DNA of 64,000 nucleotides from Usnea hakonensis. Lineage: Eukaryota; Ascomycota; Lecanoromycetes; Lecanorales; Parmeliaceae. Under the pieces are notes generated by a model. The model saw only the letters and a program-made list of their open reading frames with translations. It was not told the origin of the DNA and ran no database searches. The number at the start of each line of letters is the position of its first letter. Position 1 is the first letter of the stretch. This document shows positions 21,583-33,594 of the stretch, in pieces. The DNA is taken from NCBI GenBank assembly GCA_013423325.1, contig BLJB01000132.1, positions 224,501 to 288,500 on the forward strand. Direction: 5' to 3'. The position numbers were made by a program, and so were the translations under genes.

Positions 21583-23967
21583 ATGGAGACACCATCTTTT
21601 GTGGACGTCGGGCCTTCCCACCAAGCCGATCGAGCACTGAACAATTCCGGCAATGCGAATGACGATACCGCAGGCCTAAGGGTGGCTCACACTCTCACTG
21701 CATGCTGCAGATGTCGGACGCGGAAGACTCGATGCGATCCAGGTCTACCGAGATGCGGACCTTGCGAGCGGAGTAATGCCACGTGCGAGTACTTTGATAC
21801 CACAAAGAACAAAAACATACCACGAACCTACGTCATACGTCTACAGAACAAAGTACAAGCGCTGGAAGCTGAGCTCGCTTCACTGGGGTTTGCAGGGTAT
21901 GAGACGCCCGATGCAGAGGTCATGATACGAAGTGCGGGTTATGTTAGGTTCAAGGAGAACGACCAGTCGAGGTATCTAGGACCATCAAGCGGTATTGCCG
22001 TAAGGAAGCCCTCCTAGGTTGATGATCAATAGCTGGTATGGCGCCTAACAGTACGTCTTAACCAGATCACCCGCTTGGTAATGGAGTTGGCCAAGCAGAA
22101 CACAAACACCAAAAGCATCAAAGAGATAGTTCCAGATAATAAAGCACGGCAGATTAAAGATCGTTTCTCGAAAGAAGAAGAGAAGCCAACTAGCAAAGTG
22201 TATCCCTTGATCAGTGACGTCGCTGCACCAGACCTACCCAGCCGTAGACTGACTGATGAAATGGTGGGACTCTTCAACCGGAAAGCTCAGTACATGTTGC
22301 CGACGCTCCACGAACCAACCTTTTGGGGCGTGGTTGATGACGTTTACAACGGGTCTTGGGACCCATACAAAAACTTCACCCTACGAATGGTCATTGCAAT
22401 CAGCATGCAGAAGCTCGATACAACATATGCTGGCTTAGCAGATTCTTACTATCTTGCGGCACTACCTTTTCTCGAAGGCGCCATCAAGCCGATGGATCTA
22501 GGAACCCTGCAATGCTTTATTCTAATGGGACAGTATTCCCTTGTCACGCCTACGCGTACTGCAGCCTACTGGGTTGTCGGCTTGGCAGTGAAACTTTGTC
22601 AGGAGCTTGGTATTACTGAGGAAGCTACCATAGCGCCTGCCATCCGTCACCACTCACAGTTCAGCGCGCTAGAAATTGACATGCGGCGACGCGTATTTTG
22701 GATCGTGACATCTATGGAGTTCGGGTTAGCACATAGCCTTGGGCGACCGAGTGCATTTGGCACAACCTTCGATCATATCGACGTCCGATTTTTCGAGGCG
22801 GTCGACGACTGCGACATTTCTGACTCCGGCGTCACTCCTGATTGCCCTCGATCCATCAAAAAGCGTATAGCAATCCATTTCTTCAAGATGAGGTTGCTGC
22901 AAGCGGAGATCAGACGCAAGCTTTACCTAAAGAAACAGCCAGAACCTCAGAGTGATCAAGATCCTTGGTTCCAAGAAATGCAAGTAAAGCTTGAAAATTG
23001 GCGAGTATCCGGGCCAACAGATGATGAAGGCAGCGGACTGAGTGAGACCTGGTTCACAGGTCGATACAATACCATGATCGTGTTTTTGTATCGTCCATCT
23101 CCGCAGGTCCCGAGACCTACGGTGGATGCAGCACGACGATGCTTCGATGCCTCCGTGTTCAACTTATATATGCAAAGACGGCAGATTGCCTTGAAGTCGA
23201 TTGACCTTACTTGGGCCTTCACGCAGTCTCTATTCATGGCACTCAACGCCATTCTTTGGGCTCTCTCATTTCCTGCAATACGGAGGGAACATCCCAAGGC
23301 AGAAGTTGAGAAAGACATCAATGTCGCTCAAGAGGCCATATATCTCGCATCACAACGATGGCCAGGAGTTGAGTCGGCGCTTGAACTTTATGATCACCTC
23401 GTGGTGGCTTGCCTCAAGGTGTACGAAAGTCCTCTTGAGAGCTCAAATACCGCCGATTCAGTCTCAAACAAAACCTCGCCGGCCTCGTTCTCGGATGCCG
23501 TCACCCCTCCACCATTACTTAGTCAATACAGTCCGGGCAACTCGAAGTCATCTCCACGTGAGAGTCACAGAACACCTTATTTGTCTCCCTCGAGCTATGT
23601 GGACTATGATAAGGGACCCGGCCCACAGATGTCGCCCACACCTTCCGAATACAGTCTTGAGTCAGGTCTATCTAGCGGCTTCCAAAATATTGCCTCTCAG
23701 CAACCGTCGCATCCTACTTCCAACCCGTATCCAGTCTCTCCTTATGACCCAGGCTCTCTCTACAACTCCTTTCCTGCTATACTACCTCATCAACCATACC
23801 TCAACCCTCAATACAGCGACCGCCAGCATCTCGGGTCAATCGGCGAATACTATTCTCAATATCTTCACGCTCCCTACGTCCATCGGCAACCTCTACAGAC
23901 TCTAAACCAAGAGCAGCAAATAGAGCTCATGAGAAATCTTGAGACGGATGGGATTGAGAGAGGCTAA
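21583..23967 (+). CDS. Zn(II)2Cys6 transcription factor B
   Basis: Two exons, 21583-21999 and 22066-23967, give 772 residues. The 66-nt intron (donor GTAAGG, acceptor AACCAG) joins YLGPSSGIA to ITRLVMELAKQN, a continuous conserved block in this subfamily. The zinc cluster is C41-x2-C44-x6-C51-x6-C58-x2-C61-x6-C68, with the linker RTYVIRLQNKVQALEAELASL forming a short coiled coil. The middle homology region includes QYMLPTLHEPTFW, MQKLDTTYAGLADSYYLAA, GQYSLVTPTRTAAYWVVGLA and RRRVFWIVTSMEFGLAHSLG. The carboxy 180 residues are Pro/Ser/Tyr/Gln-rich and look like a disordered activation region. Subfamily sequence is strongly conserved in filamentous fungi, but I cannot name the regulated pathway. 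Confidence 0.9.
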
Positions 23968-24609
23968 GACTATTCTCTTAGGATATCAAGTTGGTATATC
24001 AAACCTGCCTTAATTCTGGAAGCTACGCCATCTTGTACTAGGTGATGACGATGCTACGTTACCCGTGAATCGCTGATAGTGGTCGCAGACCTGTCTGGAA
24101 TTGGCGACCAGGATCTGTTCCTTTATCAGAATCCCATCTATTTTCGCAGCCCTCATTGACTATCACGACGAAGGCCGGCTGACGCAATGAAGTAAATGCC
24201 AGAAGTTCTAGGGATAATGAAAGGTGACTGTCAAATGGGGGACATCTGGCAATGTGGCTAACAGTGCGGAGTCCCAGAACGCTGGTGAGAGCTACGGAAT
24301 CAGGATTGAGAAGTTGGGAGAGCGACAAGATGTGTTGCAAACGCTCAGTGCAGAAATGTGCAAAGTCTTTAGGAAGTGATCTTTCTGCTCAGACTTGCCT
24401 TTACCACATCATTGTCGCGGCATGACTCCCAAATGCAATAGCTTTCGAGTCATGATCTGGTTACTTTGGCTACGAATGCCGTGGAAACACATGATCAAGA
24501 CAACGATAGGCATTCGTTGGGGTTGAAGTCGAAACTCAGCAGTATCTGAAGCATCATCATTGCCATCCAAAAATCGCATCCAATGAAACAGATCGTAGCT
24601 CACTTGGTT
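23968..24609. other. Spacer between convergent genes
   Basis: 642 bp between regulator B and the ASNSD1-like gene. Two minus-strand open frames of 93 and 64 codons occur here but have no recognisable domain. No repeat seen. Confidence 0.5.
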
Positions 24610-26437
24610 TCATGATAATATCTGTGTGCCTTTCGTATTACCGGCCTCCATCTTCGCCGTCCTAGCTCCAAATTGAATTGCCCTTTTCTTTTCGGCTGCA
24701 GCACTTCGTAGTCCTAGCTTCCATGCCAACAATCGCAACAGCTTCTTGCCTTGCTCAAGTGGCGGACTAGAGCCTTCCTCGCAATTGTCAGCCTGTCCGA
24801 ACCCACACTTCTCCCAGACCGGAGTTTTCAAAGCCCAGCTCACTAAGTCTTCGTCAAGATAGGGGTATCGCACTTCCTTTCCCCAGTGCGAAATTACCCG
24901 ATCGTCGCGGCCAAGATTTCGTTTCCCAAGTCGTTTGAAATCGCGTTCAAGTTCATCTGCGAGGCCTAGGTAGCCCCTGCGATTGAAAGCGGTGGCGTGC
25001 CGCGTGTAACCTCCAAACAGCTCGTCTGCTCCAAGGCCTGATATCAACACTCTCGCAGGCGTTGTATAACTGATCGCCAGGTTCCCACTTTCATTCTGAA
25101 TTGTACCGATGCCTCTAGCAGCAAAATACAGCGCATATGCTATCGAGAGGTCCATTTCAGTGTTATGCGGATGAATCAAAGAGACGATCTTTGACCTATG
25201 AGACTGAGTATCCGAATAGGGAATATCGATGGAGACAAAACGCCACGTCCGTCCGGGACAGACGGCGAGCAATTCTAAATAGGAAGAATGGCCTGTGATA
25301 CGATCTGGACAGAGCGAGTAGGCAGAGCGAGCGCTTTGAGGCAGTTGAGAAGCTCTTGCTGCCTGGACGACTCGCGGATTTTCGAATGCGACATTCAAGA
25401 GATCAATGGTTTGTTCTTGCGGGAAAGTATCGTGGATGATACGAGCCAAAACGGTACAATCGAGACCCCCAGAAAATAGCACAGCAACACGGGCTGGCAC
25501 CACCGACTGGGACGGCGGTGAACGAATACCATGGGTACGAAGGGAAAGTGATCGTTGGAGGTGGTGGAAGAGGTCGTTCAGGGCTGCAGAATCCTGCTTC
25601 AGGCCTGGGATTGGATAAGCTTGTATTTCTGAATTGAATTTTGGAAATGGAGAACGCTATTCTACTGGTCAGTACTTTTTGGAACATTAGGAGAAGGGAA
25701 GAGTGCGGCACCAGAGTACGATACAAAACAGGGTTAGAATCATCTACCACCCACGGAATATGAGTGACTCGATCGATATCATGTGATAGGTCCATGCCCG
25801 CATTCATATCAAAGACATAGATTCCGTCGGCTTCAACTTCAATCCAGTTTTCAGGTTCTGCGGAGTCACATATACTTGAAAGCACAATAGTTGTCGTTGA
25901 ATTTTGTCTCCTAAGAAGCGACCGCCTACCTAGAGCGTCTCGTCCGTAAAAGACTCGATGATGTTGGGCATCGTAAAAAACAAAAGCATAAGGTCCAGTA
26001 ATTCTGCTCAGGATTTCAGCAACACTTTGAAGACTATGTTCATGCGTAATAAGGGTATCGACTGCGTTATCGCTGTGTCGTCTTGTTGCGCCCAGAAAGA
26101 GGTCAAACACATATTCAGCATCGTTGCCCTCAAAACCTTGGTCCCCAACCTTCCAAGCCTCTCCGTTCCAACAAAGTAAAGAACCTGACTCCAAATCTTT
26201 AAGAGGTTGTCTTACAACAGAGCTTCCACGTAATGACAAAACGGTAGATAAGAAGGTAAGAAGATAAGTTGGTTTCTGTGTTTCGGAGCCAGAGTTTCGG
26301 CACGCTGATATATCGGGAGCGACTGAAGGTGTCGCTGAGTTGGCTCCATCTGGACCTCTTCTTCTCAGATCATTTAGTAAGGTATCACTAGGAGGCCGAT
26401 GCTGCTCTTGACTAAAAGAGAAGAATATGCCACACAT
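24610..26437 (-). CDS. Asparagine synthetase domain-containing protein 1 (ASNSD1-like)
   Basis: Two exons, 26437-25712 and 25656-24610, give 590 residues. The 55-nt intron has donor GTGCCG, branch ACTGAC and acceptor AATAG, and joins YRTLRSPFPKFNSEIQAYPI. The start is set at the ATG of MCGIFFSFS so that Cys2 is available as the class II glutamine amidotransferase nucleophile; an upstream in-frame ATG would bury it. The glutaminase-like half is followed by an ATP-pyrophosphatase loop LFSGGLDC (about 302-309), LISGLGADELFGGYTRHA, a HWGKEVRYPYLDEDLV segment and the family's end KRAIQFGARTAKME. It differs from classic asparagine synthetases and matches the ASNSD1 class, whose physiological substrate is unsettled. 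It shares a 370-bp divergent promoter with VPS9. Confidence 0.88.
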
Positions 26438-26808
26438 CACGAGTCGGTAGGTAGTTTCTAGGGGCCTTTCCAAGCCTGATTGTAGGGTTGAGAAGGATAC
26501 TGATATGACTTATCGAAAATTCGGTGAAAATGGAGTGTGGTGATGAAAAAGGCATGGTCAAGGATCAGTGTTCACACGATTTCTAGTAAGGAGAGGGCGG
26601 ATTTAGTCCTTAAAGCCGGGCTCTTGGCTTCATCCCAGCCAGCGTCCTTACTTTTTATTCGTTCACAGAGAAGTTCGGCTTGTCTTACAACGGTTTCACA
26701 GCATCATTCTTTTCTAATTCGAGCGTTACAAACTTCTGACTTAGTACTGCGTCCAATCAAAATAAATCTCCAATCACTGAGCCACCACTTCCCAATGCAC
26801 TTGGATTC
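26438..26808. promoter_or_regulatory. Divergent promoter ASNSD1-like / VPS9
   Basis: 371 bp between two divergent starts. I see no distinctive motif. Open frames here are noncoding overlaps. Confidence 0.45.
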
Positions 26809-29450
26809 ATGTCTTCGACCGAGCCATGTGTGGATACTCTTGAACGGTCTTCTTCGAAAAGCAATATAAGTTCCTCGCGCAATCTGGGGATTTCGAGTCC
26901 TTCTAAAGACGCCAAACAGGGTCAAATAAACTCTCTGAAGACGCAAGTACCTTTAGAGAATGACAGCAACCAAGAAAGATCCCTTACTCTGGCAGACTGG
27001 GATAACGGAAACCGGAGTCTGGGCCTACAGGGGCAAGATGATGTGGAGACGGAAGGACTTGATAAGTGTACAGGGTTAGAACATCAGACGGATTCAACCC
27101 TTGTGTCTTCAAAGCCGGCATCATTCATGACAGAGAAAGCTGCCAGTCAAGATTCAAACAGGAGGAGGTTTTCCGAAGCATCTAGCTATGTGAGATTTAA
27201 AGATGACGTCCATCTGGATCCTACCCTTAGAACACCCCGTGAGGATGTTTCCCCATCAAGGAGCCCTGCAATTGCCACGGAAATCCAGGAAGATGGCTCC
27301 ACACCCGAAATACAAAGCATCATGGATCAATTTGAAGGAGACGACGAAAATGCTCGATCGACACTGAAGATCAAAGAGTCTCATTCGGGAGAGCCAATGG
27401 AGCATCCTCCAAGACAATCCAGTCTTGAGCCATTGAAAACAAGCAGCCAGCGAATTGCCAACGATCTTGCTTTAGGTCTAGACAATCCGGGTCAACAGGG
27501 CCCTACCCACGAAGATGGATTCGGAAATCCTCCAAGGCGAACTTCAAGTGTGCCGCAACCTGCTTGGTTGCAGGACACGCGTACCCCAGCTTCTCCTAAT
27601 TCTTCCTTGTCACTACCCAAATTACCCCCACCAGAGCCGGATCCTGAACCTGACCTTCCCTTCGACTTCCATCGATTTCTAGAGCAGCTGCGCCATAGAA
27701 CAGCGGACCCTGTAGCCAAGTTCCTCCGATCATTCCTAATCGAATTCGGCAAAAAACAATGGATGGTCCATGAACAGGTCAAAATAATAACTGACTTTTT
27801 GACCTTTATTACCAATAAAATGGCCCAGTGCGAGATTTGGCGGGGTGTTTCAGATGCAGAATTCGATAATGCAAAAGAAGGTATGGAGAAATTGGTTATG
27901 AACAGACTTTATTCACAGACCTTTTCGCCTGCGATTCCGGCACCAGCTCCCGTTCAGTTACCCAAAGGCAAGCGAAAGGCTGCAGAGAGAGCGCTTGGTC
28001 CAGGCAGGAAAGGTCAACATCAAGAGGATATCGAACGAGACGATATTTTAGCCCAGAAGGTGCGAATTTACGGGTGGGTTCAAGAAAAGCACCTGGACAT
28101 CCCGCCTATAGGCGACAGTGGAAGACGATTCTTGATGTTGGCTCAGCAGGGTGAGGCGCAACATTCATCTCTTTAATTAACTCTGGTCGGGCCTAACTTT
28201 TGTACAGAGCTATTGAAGATCAAGACGTATAGAGCTCCACGTGATAAAGTTATTTGTGTCCTGAACTGCTGCAAGGTTATCTTCGGTAAGACAATGGCGG
28301 GTTCGTTTGGCAATTAGCAACATCTAACAATATCCAGGTCTGTTGCGCAACTCGAAAGCCTCTGACACTTCAGCTGATTCATTTGTGCCCCTTCTAATAT
28401 ATGTTGTCCTACATGCTAACCCCGACCATCTTGTTTCAAACGTACAGTACATACTCCGTTTCAGGAGTCAAGAAAAGCTAGGTGGGGAAGCAGGCTACTA
28501 TCTTTCTTCGCTAGTATGTTTGTGATCTTCGAAAATGTTGGGAGACTTATTTGCCTGACTGCCACCAGATGGGAGCGATTCAATTCATTGAGAACCTTGA
28601 TCGAACCTCTCTGACGATATCCGACGAGGCTTTCGAAAAGAACGTTGAGGCAGCAGTCTCGGTTATCGCCGAACGACATAAAGAAATGGAGACTCCATCG
28701 TCACCGCCACCACGTCACCGCACTCACCCGCAAATATCGGAAAAGTCGGGACTGAGTCAGCCAGAAGTTGTTCCTCGAAACTCCATAGAAGCCGAATATA
28801 GTACACCGAAGCGATCTACCTCCTCTCGAGACTATCCGACGCCTCTTGTCGGCAATAGCGGATCGGAAGATCACACCGCCGTAAGTGGCTTGCTACGAAC
28901 CATACAAAGACCCTTGTCAAGCTTGGGTAGGATGTTCTCCGATGATACCTCGACAATGCAACAGCAAGGAATTCGAGCAGAAACAGGCCCTACTTTGCTG
29001 CCAAATCCACCTCAAAGGCTGTCACCAGCAGTGTTTCAACCGCCCCGAGACAGCAACGACATGATCAGACCTAGCGAAGAGCCCGAAGTCGTCAATAAAT
29101 CGAATCAGAGCCGTGAGAGGGAGATCTGTGCAGAAGAAGCGGCCGCACGTCAAGCGAGCGCTGAATCAGCGGAAGCTCAACGGATAGAGCGAGTCGAGCA
29201 CCAGGACGTAGTGGAGTCAGTAGAATATAAAAGCATATATTGAACGTCTTGCTGATCAATAATTACTCAGAACCCTCGCCGGGATGTTTCCAGATTTGGA
29301 CAAAGATATCATTGATGATGTTGTTAGAGTTAAGCAGGGCAGGTAAGCAAACATCGATATTAGCCGCGACCGTCGCACTATGACTGACGATCTTGCTTCC
29401 GTCGTAGAGTCGGGCTTGCTGTTGATGCTTGCCTTGCATTGAACTCATGA
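26809..29450 (+). CDS. VPS9: Rab5-family guanine nucleotide exchange factor VPS9 with CUE domain
   Basis: Six exons (26809-28150, 28208-28285, 28338-28513, 28569-29215, 29271-29342, 29408-29450) give 785 residues. All five introns are 52-65 nt with clear branch sites. It activates endosomal Rab5/Vps21 GTPases in vacuolar protein sorting. Residues 1-280 are Ser/Pro-rich and disordered. The helical bundle plus VPS9 domain starts at PFDFHRFLEQLRHR (about 283) and includes IYGWVQEKHLDIPP, DSFVPLLIYVVLHANPDHL and EAGYYLSSLMGAIQFIENLD. The last two exons encode a ubiquitin-binding CUE domain (about 748-785: TLAGMFPDLDKDIIDDVV ... GLAVDACLALNS). They are easy to miss because the frame of exon 4 runs to a stop at 29243 inside intron 4, whose donor is GTCAGT. 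Confidence 0.93.
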
Positions 29451-30287
29451 TAGCCATCGAAGTTTCTTTACGGTGCAATAGCCAATGGAAAAACCACATT
29501 ACCTCGGTTCAGAGTAGTACCTTGACTTGAGCATTCCACGAGCCCTACCAGTTTCTACAACTTTTGTCATGCGTCAAAATTAATGGTCTCCAATCCTAAA
29601 CTCTTATAGTGCGTATTTATTCTCGTGGATGAATCTTGTTATCTCATCATACAACCAATAAGGGGTATATGTACCGCCATTGACTCCTGGAAAACCTGCG
29701 GTAAGAACAGGACAATGATGCTATCTGCTAGGCCCCCGCAACTAGGCGGACAGGCAGCCGGAACAAGTGTTCTGAGTGGGGAGCGGTCTTTCCGACATCC
29801 GCATGGTTGCGAGAATTGGACCCGAAGTATTTGTGGTTCACATGAAAACCTTAGGCACAGTGTTCATAATAGCAAGAACTCCCCTTAAATTCAGGATCCG
29901 AGATTCTTTCGGGCATCGCTGCCGTTGCTCTTTCTTGGGGTACCTTAGTGTGCCTACCGCACAGGGCCACAGCCATGTGAGACGCGCGCCCACAGTTGGG
30001 CGAGGAGACTATACCCAACGCAGGGATGGATACTGTTTCTTTCAGCCAGTGAGGAAATTGCCATTGCGCATAACGAGCGAAGAGGCAAGGGCGGATCGAG
30101 AAATGATTTGGTCTTACTTGGATGCACTTGCCGACCTCAAAGCCCTCAATTCAATTCCTTGGATGGTGCCCATTTGACAATGTCCAACATAATACTTCAT
30201 CAACCATCACTTCATGTTTACCAAAGCTATATTCAGGACTTGATTACCTATGCGCACGGATTCACTTCTCTAGACCCGAGTGTCATC
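29451..30287. other. Intergenic region, no gene recognised
   Basis: 837 bp between VPS9 and the Cys-rich membrane protein gene. A 133-codon plus-strand open frame (29776-30177) has no recognisable domain and I do not call it. No repeat seen. Confidence 0.5.
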
Positions 30288-31949
30288 ATGGCTGGTCCAC
30301 GAGAAAGAAGTCGTCACCGCGGCATGGAGAGACAGGAGCAACATGAATTGCAGAACAGACAGTCATTCCACCACAGCACAACAACGCTTGAAGGCCTAAA
30401 TGCCCACGAGGAAGACCACTTGGATGATCATAAACTTGGCCTACCGCAAAACCTAAGAGCTCGTCGTTCAGACCGAACGTCTTCAAGGATGCGCAAAGAA
30501 CGATTAGTAAAGGCTCGGATACTGATGATCCTCACGGCCTCTGTCATTCTCATCCTTTTCGTCTACGCATTTTGTGTTTTCCGCCATCCTAGCCGTAGTG
30601 CCGAGCCTTCTAATTACGAGCCTGAATGGACTCACACCACCGCTATAACAAGGCCCGGTTCCACAGTGTACCATACAGTCCATTATCAACAGTTCTACCA
30701 TGCCCGGCCGATACATGATCAGGCAGCAATGGCGGTTTCTTCAGATCTCGAAGCAATCGACCGCACAACAAGTCAAGATCTATCGCATCCTCCTGTAATG
30801 ACAACAACAGTCACTCCGGTTCCTGGACTGTACTTCATTCCAATGCCAATAACAGACGGAGGCTGGCCACAAGCCCAGCTGTACTCCCAGCCATCCTCCC
30901 ATTCTGCAAGCAATACAGAAAAGTCGCGAGTTCTGCAGACAAATCCTGACTGGAAGGCCTCAGAAACCGACTCCGACGGTCTAATCGAGTTTCCTGGCAT
31001 TGGCAGTTCTGAAACACGGGTCGTTGGCAGGGCTGACGCAGGTACGACTTCTGTGGGTCGCTGGGGAATGGTTACATTGTACAGATTGCGTCGCCGTAGT
31101 GGTCAAAGCGTATCCTACTATAAGGGATGGTGCGTCAAAAATGCATGCAGCCCTCAAAAACGGCTCAACTCTATGTGTAACACGAACAAGACCATCACCG
31201 ATCCTTTCCGAAAGCAGGAATGCAAGTGGTGTTGGCCAGAGGATCAGAAAATGGTCGCGGAGATTGACAGCCACTGCTTGGAAGTTTCGAAACGTGCCTT
31301 TGATGCTTTGATTATCATCTGCGGAATCTTCCTTTTCTTTATGCTTGTTATCACTATGTTATTGGCTATACGATCACTCCGACGCAGTCAAAAGGTCAAA
31401 TCAGGCCGTCTACCCGACAAGCTTGCAACAAATATTTCTCCCATTCAGGAGAAGGCGAACAATTTCATCCCAAGTTCATGGTTTTCACAGGTCACATCAA
31501 AATTTGGTAGATCTTCCAAAGCCGGACCTGCAAGAACTCGCGCTGATTACCAAGGCAATGCAGGGTTTCAAAAGCGCTCGGTAGGTGAGGCTAACGGCCC
31601 TGTCCCTTGGTACAGAGTCATCTTTGCGAGGTTAGCAGATGGCTCCAAAATCGGCCCAGAGAATCCGGCTCTTGGTCGGTCAAACCTTGAGAAGCAAAAA
31701 ATGAAGCTTGTCGATCATAAGCTCGCCAAAAGACAGGGAGAGTCGCTTGAAAGTGTCCCAGTCCTTCCTCCAGCTCCCCCTACTATTAGTTCTCAGGTCT
31801 TTTCCGACATTGAGAACATGGGCCAAGGAAGCTTGTCGCCCGATTCAGGGGTTAACAGCAGCCAACGCGATCCCCAAGGCTACCGCCCCGATCTTCGAAG
31901 CAATACAGAACCATTAGCTCAAGCAGCGAGAGGAGAGATCCTGGGGTAG
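30288..31949 (+). CDS. Two-helix membrane protein with six-cysteine lumenal domain
   Basis: Intronless frame. I choose ATG 30288 (MAGPRERSRHRGM) over the longer frame from 30108 because the upstream part has no resemblance to coding sequence; the product is 553 residues. Seen: a basic cytosolic amino end, a first membrane helix (about 77-98, ILMILTASVILILFVYAFCV), a 240-residue extracytosolic stretch, then a compact cysteine cluster (about 281-331; GWCVKNAC, MC, ECKWC, HC, six Cys in all). A second helix follows (about 338-362) and a basic/Ser-rich cytosolic tail of about 190 residues containing PPAPPTISSQV. Both termini are predicted cytosolic. I do not recognise the family; the helix-Cys-domain-helix layout could suit a sensor or wall-associated protein, which is only a guess. 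Confidence 0.75.
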   Translation: MAGPRERSRHRGMERQEQHELQNRQSFHHSTTTLEGLNAHEEDHLDDHKLGLPQNLRARRSDRTSSRMRKERLVKARILMILTASVILILFVYAFCVFRHPSRSAEPSNYEPEWTHTTAITRPGSTVYHTVHYQQFYHARPIHDQAAMAVSSDLEAIDRTTSQDLSHPPVMTTTVTPVPGLYFIPMPITDGGWPQAQLYSQPSSHSASNTEKSRVLQTNPDWKASETDSDGLIEFPGIGSSETRVVGRADAGTTSVGRWGMVTLYRLRRRSGQSVSYYKGWCVKNACSPQKRLNSMCNTNKTITDPFRKQECKWCWPEDQKMVAEIDSHCLEVSKRAFDALIIICGIFLFFMLVITMLLAIRSLRRSQKVKSGRLPDKLATNISPIQEKANNFIPSSWFSQVTSKFGRSSKAGPARTRADYQGNAGFQKRSVGEANGPVPWYRVIFARLADGSKIGPENPALGRSNLEKQKMKLVDHKLAKRQGESLESVPVLPPAPPTISSQVFSDIENMGQGSLSPDSGVNSSQRDPQGYRPDLRSNTEPLAQAARGEILG

Positions 31950-33594
31950 CGCATCGTCGAGATGCTGGCGCTAGTCTCTATAATCTGAAACGCCTCACAG
32001 AGCGTAGCTGACGCTTTGGTTGACCGGAAAGCCGGAATAGATAGCCTGGTCCTGCTCCAATTTGTCATCACTCATTTTCAGAATTTCTAGCCCGAAGAAG
32101 CCACCACCTGCTTTTGTCAATGTTTGGCGATCGCAAGCAGACCTGCGGTCTGTTATCTCGCGCTGGACAGGTCATGCATCATGCGTTTACGTTTCAATTA
32201 CCGTGTTGGGGGGAAGCAGCATCGCACAACCTATAGGGCATGAAGACGTGGATTTTTAGTATCGCCTTACATTATCACTAAGCTTGGTACTGGAAATTAT
32301 TAAGTCCGCTAGTATTCGTAAATTCGGTTTTTTCCAATAGAGAAGGCATTTCCCATGCATCGTAATTTATCGTCTGGAATGTCTGGAATTTTGAGAATGA
32401 TTTTGCCAAAAGACCGCTTGAGTGCAAAAAGGTAAGCCAATTCTGTCATCCAAGGTCTCTTCTTCGGCAAACGGCGAGGTCTACAGCTGAAGTTCTGCGT
32501 CAGACAAGGGTGTCGAGAATTCCATTTCGGTGTCGCCCGTCTGAATTGCAGCACTCATCAGGCAGCCCATCAATGGGGGTTGACGCTGACCGGAGTGCGT
32601 ATTCCACTCATGCATTCCCCTCTTGATTACTCGTCGTCTCCCATGAGCTTGAGGTAGAGTGTTAACATCCAAAATGTAGAGCGGTGATATCTAGACACGG
32701 CTACGCGTGCAAGGGCAAAGGAGGCCAAGCGCTACGCTTACAGCCCCTTACTAACTGCGAGAGAGGGGGGGGAAATACGTAGGCTGCCTGAGGAAAAGGC
32801 ATGATATATGGATCACGTGTAGGGAGACTGGGAAGGAAACGTTTTGAGACGTTGTTGTCACGGCTTGCATTCGACGTTTCCTTGTATACACAAGTCCAGG
32901 CTCACGAATCAAGCTCGACTTGAACCCTTCTATGAGGAGTTCTATTGTGTTAGAATTCGCTCTACTGACAGTAGGCCGAATTTCGTTATTGTTGTCTCGT
33001 CGGAAAGCGCAGATCCAGCTCCATAAATCCTGAAACTATGAGGAAATCATAAGGTAGACAGCAAGCGTAGACTAGACAATCTTTGGGATAAGGAGTAATC
33101 CCTTAGAGAAGGAATTCTACAAGAGATCTATTCGAGTATTGGCTACACATTGACTTCAGGGTCTGAGCATAGCGCTACTGAAAGCGGAACTAGATTTGGT
33201 CACAACGACGAGAGATTGCCGGAAATGTGGAAGCAAGTGGGTGAGGCGACAGGGTCAACGTGGAAAGTGAACGTGCGGTCAGAGGAATTTGGGCACCACC
33301 AAAAGAATGAAGACGATATGATGTACGAGGAGCTAGACCCAGGGGTTGGCCTTGAGAATCTAATCAAGTGTAACTGGACACTACTCTCTTCTTTTTCTCT
33401 TTCTACGCTTATGCCTTGATTCTGGAATTGTCCGAGTTTAGGTTCCCCCAAACAGCAGATTGCTCCCAAAATAAAAAAGCTGAACGCCTCCTGGGTATCG
33501 TTTCGAATATACATCGTTGACCAATCTTGGATACTCCACGAACACAGACTTCCTGCGCGTTTCGAAAATTCTCGAATTGCACGACCTTCCCTAC
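31950..33594. other. Intergenic region, no gene recognised
   Basis: 1.6 kb with only short unrelated frames on both strands (for example 33150-33419 plus). No splice chain giving a conserved protein was found. A G-run (AGAGAGGGGGGG) lies near 32760. Confidence 0.45.

Noticed and set aside
18351..29450. Secondary-metabolite gene cluster suggested by two adjacent Zn2Cys6 regulators
   Set aside because: No backbone synthase, P450, methyltransferase or oxidoreductase set nearby; neighbours are housekeeping genes.
29776..30177. Plus-strand open frame of 133 codons upstream of the Cys-rich membrane protein
   Set aside because: No domain, low resemblance to coding sequence, and the next gene has its own good start.
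30108..30287. Amino-terminal extension of the Cys-rich membrane protein frame
   Set aside because: It would put unrelated residues ahead of a clean basic amino end; ATG 30288 is in better context.
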